Shown here: piece after piece, positions 17,705 to 28,491 of the stretch | How positions within the stretch are numbered: position 1 is the stretch's first letter | Layout of the letters: each line of letters begins with the position of its first letter | Origin: JAJEEA01 sp965243615 | GTDB lineage: Bacteria > Acidobacteriota > Vicinamibacteria > Vicinamibacterales > UBA8438 | DNA length: 64,000 bases | Assembly (NCBI GenBank): GCA_965243615.1 | Contig: CBDEVO010000003.1 | Span: 5,394,001-5,458,000, forward strand | Direction: 5' to 3' | The notes under the pieces: model-generated | Told to the model about the DNA's origin: nothing | What the model saw: only the letters and a program-made list of their open reading frames with translations | Databases searched by the model: none | Translations under genes and position numbers: made by a program

Positions 17705-20700
17705 ATGGAGATCTCCGCCAACTTCGCGTTCCTGAAGCAGGAGTTCCCCCATGCGGCGGAGAGCGCGACCTTTGCGGAGCACTACGTCTACGGCGACCCG
17801 CGGGCCTCCTGCTTCCACGCAAGGCATGCGCTGGAGAGGTTGGTCAAGCGCGTCTACAGGGTCGAGAAGGCCCTGAGCCCACCGAAGGTCACGAACCTGG
17901 ACGCCTACCTCGGCGAGCCCGCGTTCCGTGCGCTCGTGCCCGAGGTGGTGTGGCAGAAGGCGGAGTACGTCCGGCAGGCGGGCAACGTCGCGGTGCACGG
18001 CAACAAGACGCCCGCGCCGGAGCACGCGCTGAACGTGGTGCGGGAGCTGGCGCACGTCCTCTACTGGGCGGGCCGCACGTATCTGCGGAAGGGAGCGGGG
18101 AGCCTCCGGGGGAAGACCTTCGACGAGTCACTCGTCCCCACGGCGGGACCGGGCGCGGCGCCCGCCAGCGTCGAGGAACTGGACGCCCTCAAGCACGACC
18201 TGGACGCCGCCGAGGACGCGCGCAAGGACCTCGAAGGAGAGCTGGAGGCGCTGCGCGAGCGACTCGCCGCCATCAAGGCGGAAAACGACGCCGTCCCCGA
18301 GACGCGCGACTGGAGCGAGAGCACGACCCGCAGGCTGATCATCGACCTGGCTCTGGAGCGAGCCGGCTGGAGCGGCCAGCGATGCGTCCGTGAGTACAAG
18401 CTCACGGGCATGCCGAACCCCTCGGGGGTCGGTTACGCCGATTACGTCCTGTGGGGAGACGACGGCAAGCCGCTCGCGGTGGTGGAAGCGAAGAAGACCA
18501 CCGTCGATGCGGTGAAGGGACGCCAGCAGGCCAAGCTCTACGCGGACTGCCTGGAGGCGATGCACGGCCAGCGCCCGGTCATCTACTACACGAACGGGTA
18601 CGAGTCCTACCTGTGGGACGACCGGGCCTACGCGCCGCGGGCCGTCGCCGGCTTCCACAAGAGGGAAGAGCTGGCGGCGCTGCTCCATCGCCGGGCTCAC
18701 CGCGAGCGGCTGGACGTGGCGCGGGTGAGGAACGCCATCGTCGAGCGGTACTACCAGAAGCGGGCCATCGGCAGCATCGGCGAGCAGTTCGGCCAGGGGC
18801 GGCGCAAGGCGCTGCTGGTGATGGCGACCGGCAGCGGCAAGACGCGCGTGGCCATCGCGCTCGTGGACCTGCTGCAGCGGGCGGGCTGGGTCAAGCGGGC
18901 GCTGTTCCTGGCCGACCGGGTGTCGCTGGTGAACCAGGCGGTGGGGGCGTTCAAGGCCCACCTGCCGGAGTCGAGCCCGGTGAACCTGGTGACCGAGAAG
19001 GACAAGACGGGCCGGGTCTACGTCTGCACCTATCCGACGATGATGGGGCTGATCGACGAGACCGCGGGCGCGGAGACCCGCTTCGGGGTGGGGCATTTCG
19101 ACCTCGTGATCATCGACGAGGCGCACCGGTCGGTGTACCAGAAGTTCGGCGCCATCTTCCGGTACTTCGACTCGCTGCTCGTGGGCCTGACCGCGACGCC
19201 TCGCGATCAGGTCGACCGGAACACCTACGAGCTCTTCGAGCTGGAGCCGGGCGTGCCCACCGACGCGTACGAGCTGGCGACCGCGGTGGCCGACGGCTTT
19301 CTCGTGCCGCCGAAGGTCCAGCAGGTGGATCTCCGGTTTCCTCGCGACGGCATCGACTACGACGAGCTCACCGAGGAAGAGCAGGCGCAGTGGGAGAGCC
19401 TCGACTGGGGCGACGACGAGGACGGCGGCGGGCTGCCGGAACGGGTCAACGCGTCGGCCATCAACAACTGGCTCTTCAACCGCGACACGGTCGACAAGGT
19501 GCTGCGCCATCTCATGGAGCACGGCCACACCGTGGACGGCGGCGACCGGCTGGCCAAGACCATCATCTTCGCGCGCAATCACGCCCACTCGGCGTTCATC
19601 GAGGAGCGGTTCAACCACCACTACCCGCGGTACGCCGGCCACTTCGCCCGCGTTATCGATCACCAGGCCACCTATCCGCAGAGCCTGATCGACGACTTCG
19701 CGCGGAAGGACGAGGCGCCGCACATCGCGATCTCCGTGGACATGCTTGATACCGGCATCGACATTCCCGAGGTGGCCAACCTGGTCTTCTTCAAGCCGGT
19801 CTACTCGCGGATCAAGTTCTGGCAGATGCTGGGGCGCGGCACGCGCCTGTGCCTCGATCTGTTCGGGCCCGAGGACCACAAGCAGGACTTCCGCGTCTTC
19901 GACTTCTGCTTCAACTTCGACTTCTTCCGCGAGCATCCGGAGGGCATCGAGGACAGCGGCGACGTCTCCCTCCGCGCCCGGCTCTTTCGGACGCGGGTGC
20001 AGTTGCTGACCGGCGTGCAGGCGACGCCGGACCTGGACCCGGAGGCGGCGCTGGCCGGCGCGTTGACGACCGAGCTTCACGGGGAAGTCGCGGCGATGAA
20101 TCGCGAGAACTTCATCGTGCGGATGCAGCTCGAGGCGGTCGACCGCTTCCGGCAGCGGGAGTCATGGGAGCGGCTCACCGCGTCAGACGTCGAGATCCTG
20201 CAAAGCGAGGTTGCCGGGCTGCCCAGCGAGATCGAGACCGACGACATCGAGTCGCGCCTGTTCGACCTCACGGCGCTGAAGATGCAACTGGCCCTCGCCG
20301 AGGGCGACGTGGGCACGTTCGAGCGACACCGCCGCCGGGTGGTGGAGGTCGCCACGCTGCTCGAAGACAAGAGCACGATTCCCGCGGTGGCGGCTCAGCT
20401 CGCCTACCTCGCCTCGGTGCAGGAGAACGCCTTCTGGGAAGGCATCACCCTGAACGGTCTCGAGGAGCTGCGCCTGCGCCTGCGCGGCCTGGTGCCCTTC
20501 CTCGACAAGAAGACGCGCAAGGTCGTCTACAGCGACTTCCAGGACGAGATCTTGGCCGTGCGCGATGACGCCGCCGTCTACCTGCCGAAGATGACCGGGG
20601 TCCAGTACGAGAGGAAGGTGCAGGAGTACCTGAAGAACCATCTCGACCACATCGTGATCTATCGCCTCCGCACCAACCAGCCGCTCACGGCCACCGACCT

Positions 20701-21088
20701 GCGGGGGCTCGAGCAGACGCTGGTCGAGATCGGCGAGGACGACGGCCGGACGCTGTTGACGGGCCTCCTGGCCCGCAACGACGCGCCCTCACTGGCCCAT
20801 TTCGTGCGGAGCATGGTGGGAATGGATCGCGCCGCCGCCCAGGAGGCCTTCTCGGAGTTCCTCTCCAACCGCAGCCTGACCACGCCGCAGATCCGTTTCA
20901 TCGAGATGGTGATCGACCAGCTCACGGCGCGGGGCGTCATGGAGCCGTCCGCGCTCTACGAGGCCCCGTTCAGCAGCGTGCACGCCGGCGGCCCCGAGGC
21001 GCTGTTCGCCGGCAAGAGCAACGTCATCGAGGGAATCTTCGAGAAGCTGAAGACCCTTCAGCCCGAACGCCTCGCCGACGTCGGCTGA
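17705..21088 (+). CDS. hsdR: Type I restriction endonuclease, motor/nuclease subunit
   Basis: A protein of 1127 residues. In order: a DUF4145-like N-terminal domain (about 1-130), a coiled coil (about 150-200), the nuclease domain with GYADYVLW and LAVVEAKKT (about 240-262), the helicase with Walker A MATGSGKT (about 373), DEAH (about 470) and GLTATP (about 494), a second RecA-like half with LDTGIDIPEV and GRGTRL, and a long helical C terminus of the EcoEI type. It lies 6 bp after hsdS in the order M-S-R. All key motifs look intact, so the system should be active. Confidence 0.95.
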   Translation: MEISANFAFLKQEFPHAAESATFAEHYVYGDPRASCFHARHALERLVKRVYRVEKALSPPKVTNLDAYLGEPAFRALVPEVVWQKAEYVRQAGNVAVHGNKTPAPEHALNVVRELAHVLYWAGRTYLRKGAGSLRGKTFDESLVPTAGPGAAPASVEELDALKHDLDAAEDARKDLEGELEALRERLAAIKAENDAVPETRDWSESTTRRLIIDLALERAGWSGQRCVREYKLTGMPNPSGVGYADYVLWGDDGKPLAVVEAKKTTVDAVKGRQQAKLYADCLEAMHGQRPVIYYTNGYESYLWDDRAYAPRAVAGFHKREELAALLHRRAHRERLDVARVRNAIVERYYQKRAIGSIGEQFGQGRRKALLVMATGSGKTRVAIALVDLLQRAGWVKRALFLADRVSLVNQAVGAFKAHLPESSPVNLVTEKDKTGRVYVCTYPTMMGLIDETAGAETRFGVGHFDLVIIDEAHRSVYQKFGAIFRYFDSLLVGLTATPRDQVDRNTYELFELEPGVPTDAYELATAVADGFLVPPKVQQVDLRFPRDGIDYDELTEEEQAQWESLDWGDDEDGGGLPERVNASAINNWLFNRDTVDKVLRHLMEHGHTVDGGDRLAKTIIFARNHAHSAFIEERFNHHYPRYAGHFARVIDHQATYPQSLIDDFARKDEAPHIAISVDMLDTGIDIPEVANLVFFKPVYSRIKFWQMLGRGTRLCLDLFGPEDHKQDFRVFDFCFNFDFFREHPEGIEDSGDVSLRARLFRTRVQLLTGVQATPDLDPEAALAGALTTELHGEVAAMNRENFIVRMQLEAVDRFRQRESWERLTASDVEILQSEVAGLPSEIETDDIESRLFDLTALKMQLALAEGDVGTFERHRRRVVEVATLLEDKSTIPAVAAQLAYLASVQENAFWEGITLNGLEELRLRLRGLVPFLDKKTRKVVYSDFQDEILAVRDDAAVYLPKMTGVQYERKVQEYLKNHLDHIVIYRLRTNQPLTATDLRGLEQTLVEIGEDDGRTLLTGLLARNDAPSLAHFVRSMVGMDRAAAQEAFSEFLSNRSLTTPQIRFIEMVIDQLTARGVMEPSALYEAPFSSVHAGGPEALFAGKSNVIEGIFEKLKTLQPERLADVG

Positions 21089-21135
21089 CGGCGCCGGCTT
21101 CACGGATCGCCGAGAGCAAGCTGATGGTGTGATCC

Positions 21136-21528
21136 CTACACGAGCACGACCCGGGCCTGATGCCCGGCGACGGCTGCCAGCGCCGAATCGCGCGTCAGCA
21201 GTGGCGCGCCCAAGCGTTCCGCGAGCGCCAGATAGGCGGCATCGTAGGCGGTCAGGTTGTGGCGAAGCTGCCACATCCGTTCCAGCAGGGGCTGATGTCC
21301 GTGGCGCTCGATGGACATGGCCGCCAGAATCCCGAGCGAGGCACGGCCGCGGCGCCCGTCGATGTCGCCGTGCAGGGCACAGCGTCTGAGCGCGTGGGCG
21401 ACCTCGACGTCCAGCATGTGGGGCGCGTGCAGCGGATCGCCGCCTTCGAAGAAGCGCTCCCCGAGGGCGGCGCCCGCATCGGAGCGAAGAAGCACTTCGA
21501 CCACAATCGAAGCGTCGACGACGATCAC
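21136..21528 (-). CDS. vapC: VapC-type PIN domain ribonuclease toxin
   Basis: A protein of 130 residues starting at GTG 21528, which overlaps the antitoxin stop (GTGA). The PIN acidic residues are seen in IVVDASIVVE (N terminus), in the conserved glutamate of HMLDVEVAHALRR, in TAYDAAYLALAERLGAPLLTRD and in its final Asp. Family members cut RNA with Mg or Mn. The antitoxin gene is directly upstream. Confidence 0.9.
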   Translation of the reverse strand: MIVVDASIVVEVLLRSDAGAALGERFFEGGDPLHAPHMLDVEVAHALRRCALHGDIDGRRGRASLGILAAMSIERHGHQPLLERMWQLRHNLTAYDAAYLALAERLGAPLLTRDSALAAVAGHQARVVLV

Positions 21529-21941
21529 CGGCTGTCCCGACCTTCGCGGACGAGGTCGGCGGCCGACACGCTGGGCTCGACGCGGGGAAGCGCTTGCAGC
21601 CGCTCCAGGAACCGCCTGCGGGCCAGGATGTCCAGCACGTAGTCGGCCACGGACAGGCGCTCGGCGGCGGCTCGCTCCTCGAGCGCCAGGTAGAGATCAT
21701 CGGGGACATCACGGAGCACGATCGTACGCTCCGGGTTCGGGCTCTCGGACTCGCCCCACGGCGTAGCGCCGGCCTCGCGGACGCGATCCGCCCCTCTGCG
21801 CCCGTCGCCCGCAGCACCCAGCAGGTACTGCTGCAGCGCCAGCCGCACGACGTCCGACGGCCGACGCGAGTCGCGCTTCGCCCGTTCCCCAACGGCTTCG
21901 TTCAACTCGCGGGGCAGCCTGACGCTCAACTGGTCGCGCAT
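21525..21941 (-). CDS. VapB-type antitoxin with two ribbon-helix-helix-like units
   Basis: A protein of 138 residues. The first 42 residues form a ribbon-helix-helix (QLSVRLPRELNEAVGERAKR, SDVVRLALQQYL). After a charged linker of about 28 residues, a second unit follows (TIVLRDVPDDLYLALEERAA, SVADYVLDILARR) that resembles FitA/VapB antitoxins, and then a toxin-binding tail. Most VapB proteins have one such unit and about 70-90 residues. The reading is continuous with no sign of a frameshift. It overlaps vapC by 4 bp and probably controls the pair from the repeats just upstream. Confidence 0.8.
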   Translation of the reverse strand: MRDQLSVRLPRELNEAVGERAKRDSRRPSDVVRLALQQYLLGAAGDGRRGADRVREAGATPWGESESPNPERTIVLRDVPDDLYLALEERAAAERLSVADYVLDILARRRFLERLQALPRVEPSVSAADLVREGRDSR

Positions 21942-21960
21942 TCGCTCCTCCCTCCACTCA

Positions 21961-21986
21961 CGTCATTGTAATGCAACGTCATGCAA
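21961..21986. promoter_or_regulatory. Repeat-containing operator candidate upstream of the VapBC pair
   Basis: Two CGTCAT boxes start at 21961 and 21977, 16 bp apart, each followed by ATGCAA (21971-21976 and 21981-21986). On the minus strand this lies 20 to 45 bp upstream of the antitoxin start. Direct repeats of this size fit binding of ribbon-helix-helix dimers. The site is lower in GC than its surroundings. No experimental support. Confidence 0.45.
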
Positions 21987-22038
21987 TCGACGACGGGGCG
22001 GCGCTGCCGCGGGGGGGAATCTCGTGTTGTCGCGGAGC

Positions 22039-22263
22039 TCACTTCGCGAGCTTCTCGTAGAGTGCCGCGAACCGGGCGTGGCGGCGCCGATAGGCGGCCA
22101 TCACATGCGGGCGGGCCGTGCCCTGCCTGCGCTGCTCGAGCAACGCGGCGATCGCCTCGTCGACCAACGCCTGAATCTGGCGGCCCTCGTCCCTCGCCAG
22201 TGCACGCAATTCGTCGAGGAGGACGCTGTCTACCTGAGTCGTGAATCTCCGGCGCGCCGGCAT
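22039..22263 (-). CDS. Small ribbon-helix-helix-like protein, orphan antitoxin candidate
   Basis: A protein of 74 residues from ATG 22263, which has GGAG eight bases upstream. The pattern RRFTTQVDSVLLDELRALARDEGRQIQALVDEAIAALLEQ matches a ribbon-helix-helix fold, followed by a basic tail (AAYRRRHARFAALYEKLAK). No toxin gene is adjacent on the same strand: the neighbours are the VapBC pair upstream and a PQQ propeller. It may be a solitary regulator or an antitoxin that lost its partner. Confidence 0.7.
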   Translation of the reverse strand: MPARRRFTTQVDSVLLDELRALARDEGRQIQALVDEAIAALLEQRRQGTARPHVMAAYRRRHARFAALYEKLAK

Positions 22264-22314
22264 CGCGGCATCTCCTGCACGCACAAGGGCCGAGCGCGAG
22301 GCTACGGGCGCTCC

Positions 22315-24219
22315 TCAAGGCAGGGTGTAGCTCAGCAGCGTGGTCCCCGCGGCCACCGTCACGTACTGCTTGCCGTCCTGCCCCATGTAGGTGATGGGAT
22401 TGGCGCCGCTGATCATCTGCTCGGTCTCGACGCTCCACAGCTCGCGCCCGGTCTTCGTCTCGTAGGCGCGGAAGCGCCGGTCGCTCGCCCCCCCGATGAA
22501 GAGCACGCCCCCCGCGGTCGAGGTCGGCCCGCCCTTCTGCGAGTTGGGGGCGCCGGTCAGCAGGCCGGGGGGAGCGCCCTCGACGGTGCCGAACGGGATC
22601 ATCCAGGCGATCTCGCCGCTGTTGACGTCGACCGCGACCAGCCTCGACCACGGGGGCTGCCAGCACGGCCAGCCGTCGACGGACGGCCGGGTGACGACGT
22701 GCCAGTAGATGCGGCGCGACTCGGGGGGACCCACGTAGCCGCGGCGGTCGGGGTCGTCCTCCACCCTCACGAGCTGGCTGATGTGGCCGGTGTCGGCGTA
22801 GTTGATGATGTAGTAGCCGAGGCTCGGGTCGAACGTGCCGCCGGTGAACTCGGTCCCGCCGCCGGTCGACGGGAAGACGAGCGCCCCCTCCTCGGACGGC
22901 GGCGTGTAGGGGCCGCGGTTCCGCCCGCCGTCGTACTGCATCAGCAGCTCGCGGCACGCGGCGGTGTGCTCGGGCGTCACCGTCGCGATATCGTCCATCG
23001 TGAAGCGGATGCGGCCGAAGGGCGGGGGCTTCACCGGGAACGGCTGGGTCGGCGAGTAGTACTCCCCGGGCATGTCTCCGGCCGGCACCGGGCGCTCCTC
23101 AATCTCGTAGATGGGCTCGCCGGTGACCCGGTCGAAGATGAACAGCACGGGGTACTTCGTCACGACGCCGACGGCGGGAATCGTCTCGCCGTCGCGCTCG
23201 ACGTCGAACAGGATCGGCGGCGCCGGCATGTCGAGGTCCCACAGGTCGTGGTGGACGGCCTGGAAGTGCCACAGCCGCTCTCCCGTCAGGGCGTCGACCG
23301 CGACGATCGAGTCCGAAAAGAGATTGTCCCCGGGCCGGTCCATGCCGTAGAAGTCGTTGTGAGCGGACCCCAGCGGCATGTAGAGGATGCCGCGCTCCTC
23401 GTCGATGGTGAAGAACGACCAGGTGTTGGCGCCGCTGACGTTCCGCCACGAGTCGTCGTACCAGGTGTCGTTGCCGAACTCCCCCGGATGGGGCACGGTG
23501 TGGAACGTCCAGACGAGCTCGCCCGTCCGCAGGTCCCACGCGCGGGTGTCGCCCGCCGGCCCCTTCGACCCCGTCTCGTCCGCGTTGTGGACGCCGGTGA
23601 ACACGAGGTGCTTCCAGATGGCAACCCCGGACGAGATCCCGTAGTGCATGTTCGGGAAGCCGTTCATCACGTCCTCGGTCTTCAAGTCGACGAAGCCGTC
23701 GTTGCCGAACCGGGGGTTGGGGATGCCGGTGGCGGCGTTCAGCGAGATGAGCTCGCCCTCCTCGGTGCCGAACACGATCTGCGGGGGCGTCCGGTCGTCG
23801 CCCTCCCACCAGGCCAGGCCCCGCATCGAGCCGCCCGTCCAGTGCAACTGGTGCTCGGGCGAGTTCCAGTCGCCGGGCGCGGTGTACTCCCAGATGACGT
23901 CGCCGGTCTCCGGCTCCAGCGCCACCACGCGGTAGTACGGAAACGACAGGTACAGCACGCCGTCGACCATGAGCGGCGTCGACTGGGCGGGCCGTGACGG
24001 CACGCCCGGCTTCGTCATCTCGTACCGCCACGCCGGCACCAGGGTCGAGACGTTGCCCGTGTCTATCTGCGTCAGCGGCGAGTGGCGCTGGTTGCCGGCG
24101 TCGCGTCCCCAGTGCCGCCAGTCGTGCTGCGCGTGCGCCGGTGCGGCGAGGCCCGCGAGCATCAGCAGCCAGAGGGCATGCCGCGCGGCGTGGTGAGGTA
24201 TCGTCGAGCTGATTGTCAT
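22315..24219 (-). CDS. Secreted quinoprotein-like PQQ propeller (glucose/alcohol dehydrogenase type)
   Basis: A protein of 634 residues with a signal peptide (LWLLMLAGLAAPAHAQ). It opens HDWRHWGRDAGNQRHSPLTQI, the usual start of membrane or periplasmic quinoprotein dehydrogenases. Blades include VVALEPETGDVIWEYT, ALTGERLWHFQAVHHDLWDLDMPAPP and AYETKTGRELWSVE. The HHDLWDLDxPAPP segment is the signature of the GDH-like branch. I see no C-terminal haem motif. The likely role is oxidation of a sugar or alcohol in the periplasm with PQQ. ATG 24219 was chosen because the signal peptide begins there. Confidence 0.9.
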   Translation of the reverse strand: MTISSTIPHHAARHALWLLMLAGLAAPAHAQHDWRHWGRDAGNQRHSPLTQIDTGNVSTLVPAWRYEMTKPGVPSRPAQSTPLMVDGVLYLSFPYYRVVALEPETGDVIWEYTAPGDWNSPEHQLHWTGGSMRGLAWWEGDDRTPPQIVFGTEEGELISLNAATGIPNPRFGNDGFVDLKTEDVMNGFPNMHYGISSGVAIWKHLVFTGVHNADETGSKGPAGDTRAWDLRTGELVWTFHTVPHPGEFGNDTWYDDSWRNVSGANTWSFFTIDEERGILYMPLGSAHNDFYGMDRPGDNLFSDSIVAVDALTGERLWHFQAVHHDLWDLDMPAPPILFDVERDGETIPAVGVVTKYPVLFIFDRVTGEPIYEIEERPVPAGDMPGEYYSPTQPFPVKPPPFGRIRFTMDDIATVTPEHTAACRELLMQYDGGRNRGPYTPPSEEGALVFPSTGGGTEFTGGTFDPSLGYYIINYADTGHISQLVRVEDDPDRRGYVGPPESRRIYWHVVTRPSVDGWPCWQPPWSRLVAVDVNSGEIAWMIPFGTVEGAPPGLLTGAPNSQKGGPTSTAGGVLFIGGASDRRFRAYETKTGRELWSVETEQMISGANPITYMGQDGKQYVTVAAGTTLLSYTLP

Positions 24220-24313
24220 TCGAGGGCTCCTGGCCAGAACTGCGTACCGCCCCAGGATTGTTGCACGGAGGACGAGCCCCAACGAGCCGGAGGCTCTTCC
24301 CCACCCCGGGCCG

Positions 24314-24406
24314 CACCGCAGGGAGAGTACCTGTTCGCCGACTTCCTTCGAGGCCGCCTGTCTGTCGTCGATGCGGACGCGCTCCACTCCAGCCGCCTCA
24401 CCGACA

Positions 24407-24436
<30 letters not shown>
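24314..24436 (+). pseudogene. Possible C-terminal fragment of a PQQ-dependent sugar dehydrogenase
   Basis: In the gap between two minus-strand genes the plus strand reads GEYLFADFLRGRLSVVDAD and LTDITETELTPGG. This resembles the late blade (GxYxFADFxxGRL) of sorbosone/glucose dehydrogenases. No start codon, signal peptide or remaining domain is present. It overlaps the 3' end of pckA by about 30 bp. It may be a decayed fragment or chance. Confidence 0.3.
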
Positions 24437-26029
<1,593 letters not shown>

Positions 26030-26235
26030 CCTCGCTCCTTTCGATTGCACCTGCGTGCCCGCGACTCCCGATCCCGGGCACCGGCTCGGCGTTCATTCTA
26101 TCCCTCCCCGCGTAGCACGGCGTACGCCGCGAACCCACACCGTGCCGAGAGACACCCGGGGCTCGAGCCGGTCGCACGCCGGCGGCATCGGGGGTGTGCG
26201 GTGTGTTGTGCGGCGAATTGTGCGAGAATGTACAC

Positions 26236-26433
26236 ATGGCAACGAACCTGGCGATCCGCCCCGACCTGCTGGAGCGCGCCGTAGCGCTGAGTGGAAAACG
26301 AACCAAGACCGCGGCGGTGACGTTGGCCCTCGAGGAGTTCATCGCGCGCCGGGAGCAACGCCGGTTGATCGAGCTGTTCGACTCGCTCGATTGGGATCCG
26401 GCGTTCGACTACAAGGCGGAGCGCTCGCGCTGA
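26236..26433 (+). CDS. vapB: VapB-type antitoxin
   Basis: A protein of 65 residues. NLAIRPDLLERAVALSGKRTKTAAVTLALEEFIARREQ is the usual VapB DNA-binding part, and LIELFDSLDWDPAFDYKAER is the toxin-binding tail. Its stop overlaps the toxin start (TGATG). Upstream, TGTGCG repeats and a TGTACA palindrome next to the start may serve autoregulation. Confidence 0.88.
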   Translation: MATNLAIRPDLLERAVALSGKRTKTAAVTLALEEFIARREQRRLIELFDSLDWDPAFDYKAERSR

Positions 26434-26855
26434 TGAGCCTCTTCGCCGACACCAGCGTCTGGTCGCTCGCGTTCCGGCGAGACTCGCCGGACGACGCGCC
26501 GGAGCCCGGCCGTCTGCGCGAGGCGCTTGCTTCCCGGGAGGCGGTCTTCACCACCGGAATCGTCCTTCAGGAGCTGCTCCAAGGCTTCCGCGGACCCACG
26601 GCCCGCGACTCGATCGTGGAACGCTTCGCGTCGCTGCCGATGATCGTGCCGAACCGGGATGATCACGTAGCGGCGGCCGCTATCCGTAATGCGTGCCGCC
26701 GTCGCGGCGTCCAGCTCGGGACGATCGACGCCCTGCTCGTGCGCCTCTGTCTTCGGCACGACCTGGAGCTGCTCACGACCGATGGAGACTTCCGCCACGC
26801 CGCGCGACATACCCCGCTACGGATCTGGCGTCCGCCACAGCGGGAGGTCGACTGA
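26433..26855 (+). CDS. vapC: VapC-type PIN domain ribonuclease toxin
   Basis: A protein of 140 residues. PIN acidic sites appear in LFADTSVWSLAFR (N terminus), GIVLQELLQG, GTIDALLVRLCLRHDLELLTTD and the final DGDF. It is translationally coupled to the antitoxin gene (TGATG). The length is standard. As in other VapC proteins, the expected activity is Mg-dependent RNA cleavage, probably of tRNA or rRNA. Confidence 0.9.
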   Translation: MSLFADTSVWSLAFRRDSPDDAPEPGRLREALASREAVFTTGIVLQELLQGFRGPTARDSIVERFASLPMIVPNRDDHVAAAAIRNACRRRGVQLGTIDALLVRLCLRHDLELLTTDGDFRHAARHTPLRIWRPPQREVD

Positions 26856-26948
26856 GGCCGAATCCGCCCTCGACGACGCCGGCCGGGGAGAACGACGGCT
26901 CGATCCAGCCATGAGGAACCGCGGTCGAGCCCGCTCCCGAGACACCCG

Positions 26949-28412
26949 TCACAGCGGCGGCGTCCGCTCGTGCCAGTCCGTCGCCTGCTCGTACGCGTGC
27001 GCGAGCGCGAGCACGTCGACCTCGCCGAGGGCGGGGCCGCAGAGCTGCAGCCCGATGGGCAGGCCCTCTCGGCTGAATCCGCACGGGACGCTGATGGCGG
27101 GCGTGCCGTAGCCGTTGAAGGGCGCGGTGTTGCGGATCAGGGTCGTGGTCGCCTCGCGCGGCGTGGCCCGCGCCGCCTCGATGCTGACGGGAAGCTCCAC
27201 CAGCGTCGGCGTGACCAGCACGTCGACGTCGTCGAACACCGCGGCGATGGCCTTCCTCACGAGCGCGAGCTGATAGCGCGCCTCGGCGTAGTCGGCCGCG
27301 GACATCTCCGCCCCGCCCTCGATGCGCGCCAGCGTGCTCTCGTCGTAGAGGTCACGCCGCTCCTCGAGGAGATGGGCGTGATACGCGTACGCCTCGACGT
27401 CGACCGTGCGGATGGCCGGCAGCGCCGGCAGCTCCACGTCCCGCGTGTCGGCCGTGAGATCGCCCAGGACGCCGAGCGCCCGCTCGACCGCGGCCAGCAC
27501 CTGCGGGTCCACGTCCTCGTAGTGCGCCCGCGGCACCCCGAGGCGCAGCCCCGACGTCGGCTGCCGGAGCGCGCCCGCGTAGTCGGGGATCTCCGCCTCG
27601 ATGCTGGCGATGCCCCCAGGGTCGTACCCGGCCATCGCCTGCAGCATCAGCGCCGCGTCGGCGACCGACCGGCACATCGGCCCGACGTGGTCGAGCGAGA
27701 CGCTGAGGGGGACGATGCCGCGGATGCTCGCCAGCCCGTAGGTCGCCTTGAGGCCGACGATGCCGCAGTGCGCGGCCGGGATGCGCACCGACCCGCCGGT
27801 GTCGGTGCCGAGGGCGCCCGCGCACAGCCGCGCCGCGACCGCCGCGCCCGAGCCGCCCGACGAGCCGCCCGGGATGCGATCCGTGTCCCACGGGTTGCGC
27901 ACGGGACCCGACAGGGTGAACGCCGACGTCCCGCCGTAGGCGAACTCGTGCAGGTTGAGCTTGCCGAGGACGATGGCGCCCGCCGCCTCGAGCCGCGTCA
28001 CCACCTCGGCGTCCTCGTCCGGGACGCGGTCCGAGTACACCGCGCTCCCCGCCGTCGTCCGCACCCCCGCCGTGTCGATGTTGTCCTTCAGCCCGATCGG
28101 GATGCCGTGCAGGGGACCGCGCCACCGGCCGCCCGCCAGCTCCGCCTCGAGGGCCCGGGCGCGCTCGAGGGCGTGCTCCTCGGTCACCGTCACGAAGGCG
28201 TTGAGCCGGGCGTCGAAGCGCCGGATGCGGGCAACGTAGGCCTCGACGAGATCCACCGGCGAGAGGTCGCGGCGACGGATGAGGCGCTGCGCCCCGGCGA
28301 TGGTCAGGTCGGCCGGGTCGGTGGTCTGCGCGAGAGCAGGACGAGTCGCGATGAAGGCGGCCGCGGTCGCGGTCGTCGCGAGGAAGCCGCGTCGGGTGAG
28401 GGGTGTCGGCAT
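26949..28412 (-). CDS. Secreted amidase, amidase-signature family
   Basis: A protein of 487 residues. A Tat-type signal (LTRRGFLATTATAAAFIA) shows export of the folded enzyme. The Ser-cisSer-Lys triad is in place: K109 in IPIGLKDNID, S184 in GGSSGGSGAAVAA and nucleophile S208 in GTDTGGSVR. It resembles GatA, but the Tat signal and the lack of gatB and gatC make a secreted amide hydrolase more likely. The substrate is unknown. ATG 28412 is chosen for the signal peptide. Confidence 0.9.
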   Translation of the reverse strand: MPTPLTRRGFLATTATAAAFIATRPALAQTTDPADLTIAGAQRLIRRRDLSPVDLVEAYVARIRRFDARLNAFVTVTEEHALERARALEAELAGGRWRGPLHGIPIGLKDNIDTAGVRTTAGSAVYSDRVPDEDAEVVTRLEAAGAIVLGKLNLHEFAYGGTSAFTLSGPVRNPWDTDRIPGGSSGGSGAAVAARLCAGALGTDTGGSVRIPAAHCGIVGLKATYGLASIRGIVPLSVSLDHVGPMCRSVADAALMLQAMAGYDPGGIASIEAEIPDYAGALRQPTSGLRLGVPRAHYEDVDPQVLAAVERALGVLGDLTADTRDVELPALPAIRTVDVEAYAYHAHLLEERRDLYDESTLARIEGGAEMSAADYAEARYQLALVRKAIAAVFDDVDVLVTPTLVELPVSIEAARATPREATTTLIRNTAPFNGYGTPAISVPCGFSREGLPIGLQLCGPALGEVDVLALAHAYEQATDWHERTPPL

Positions 28413-28491
28413 GTCATGTCCTTCGTTGAGGGGCCGCGAGTTGCCGAAGTCGAGTTGTGACGCCGCCGCGACCGGACGGTCGCGCAAGCTC

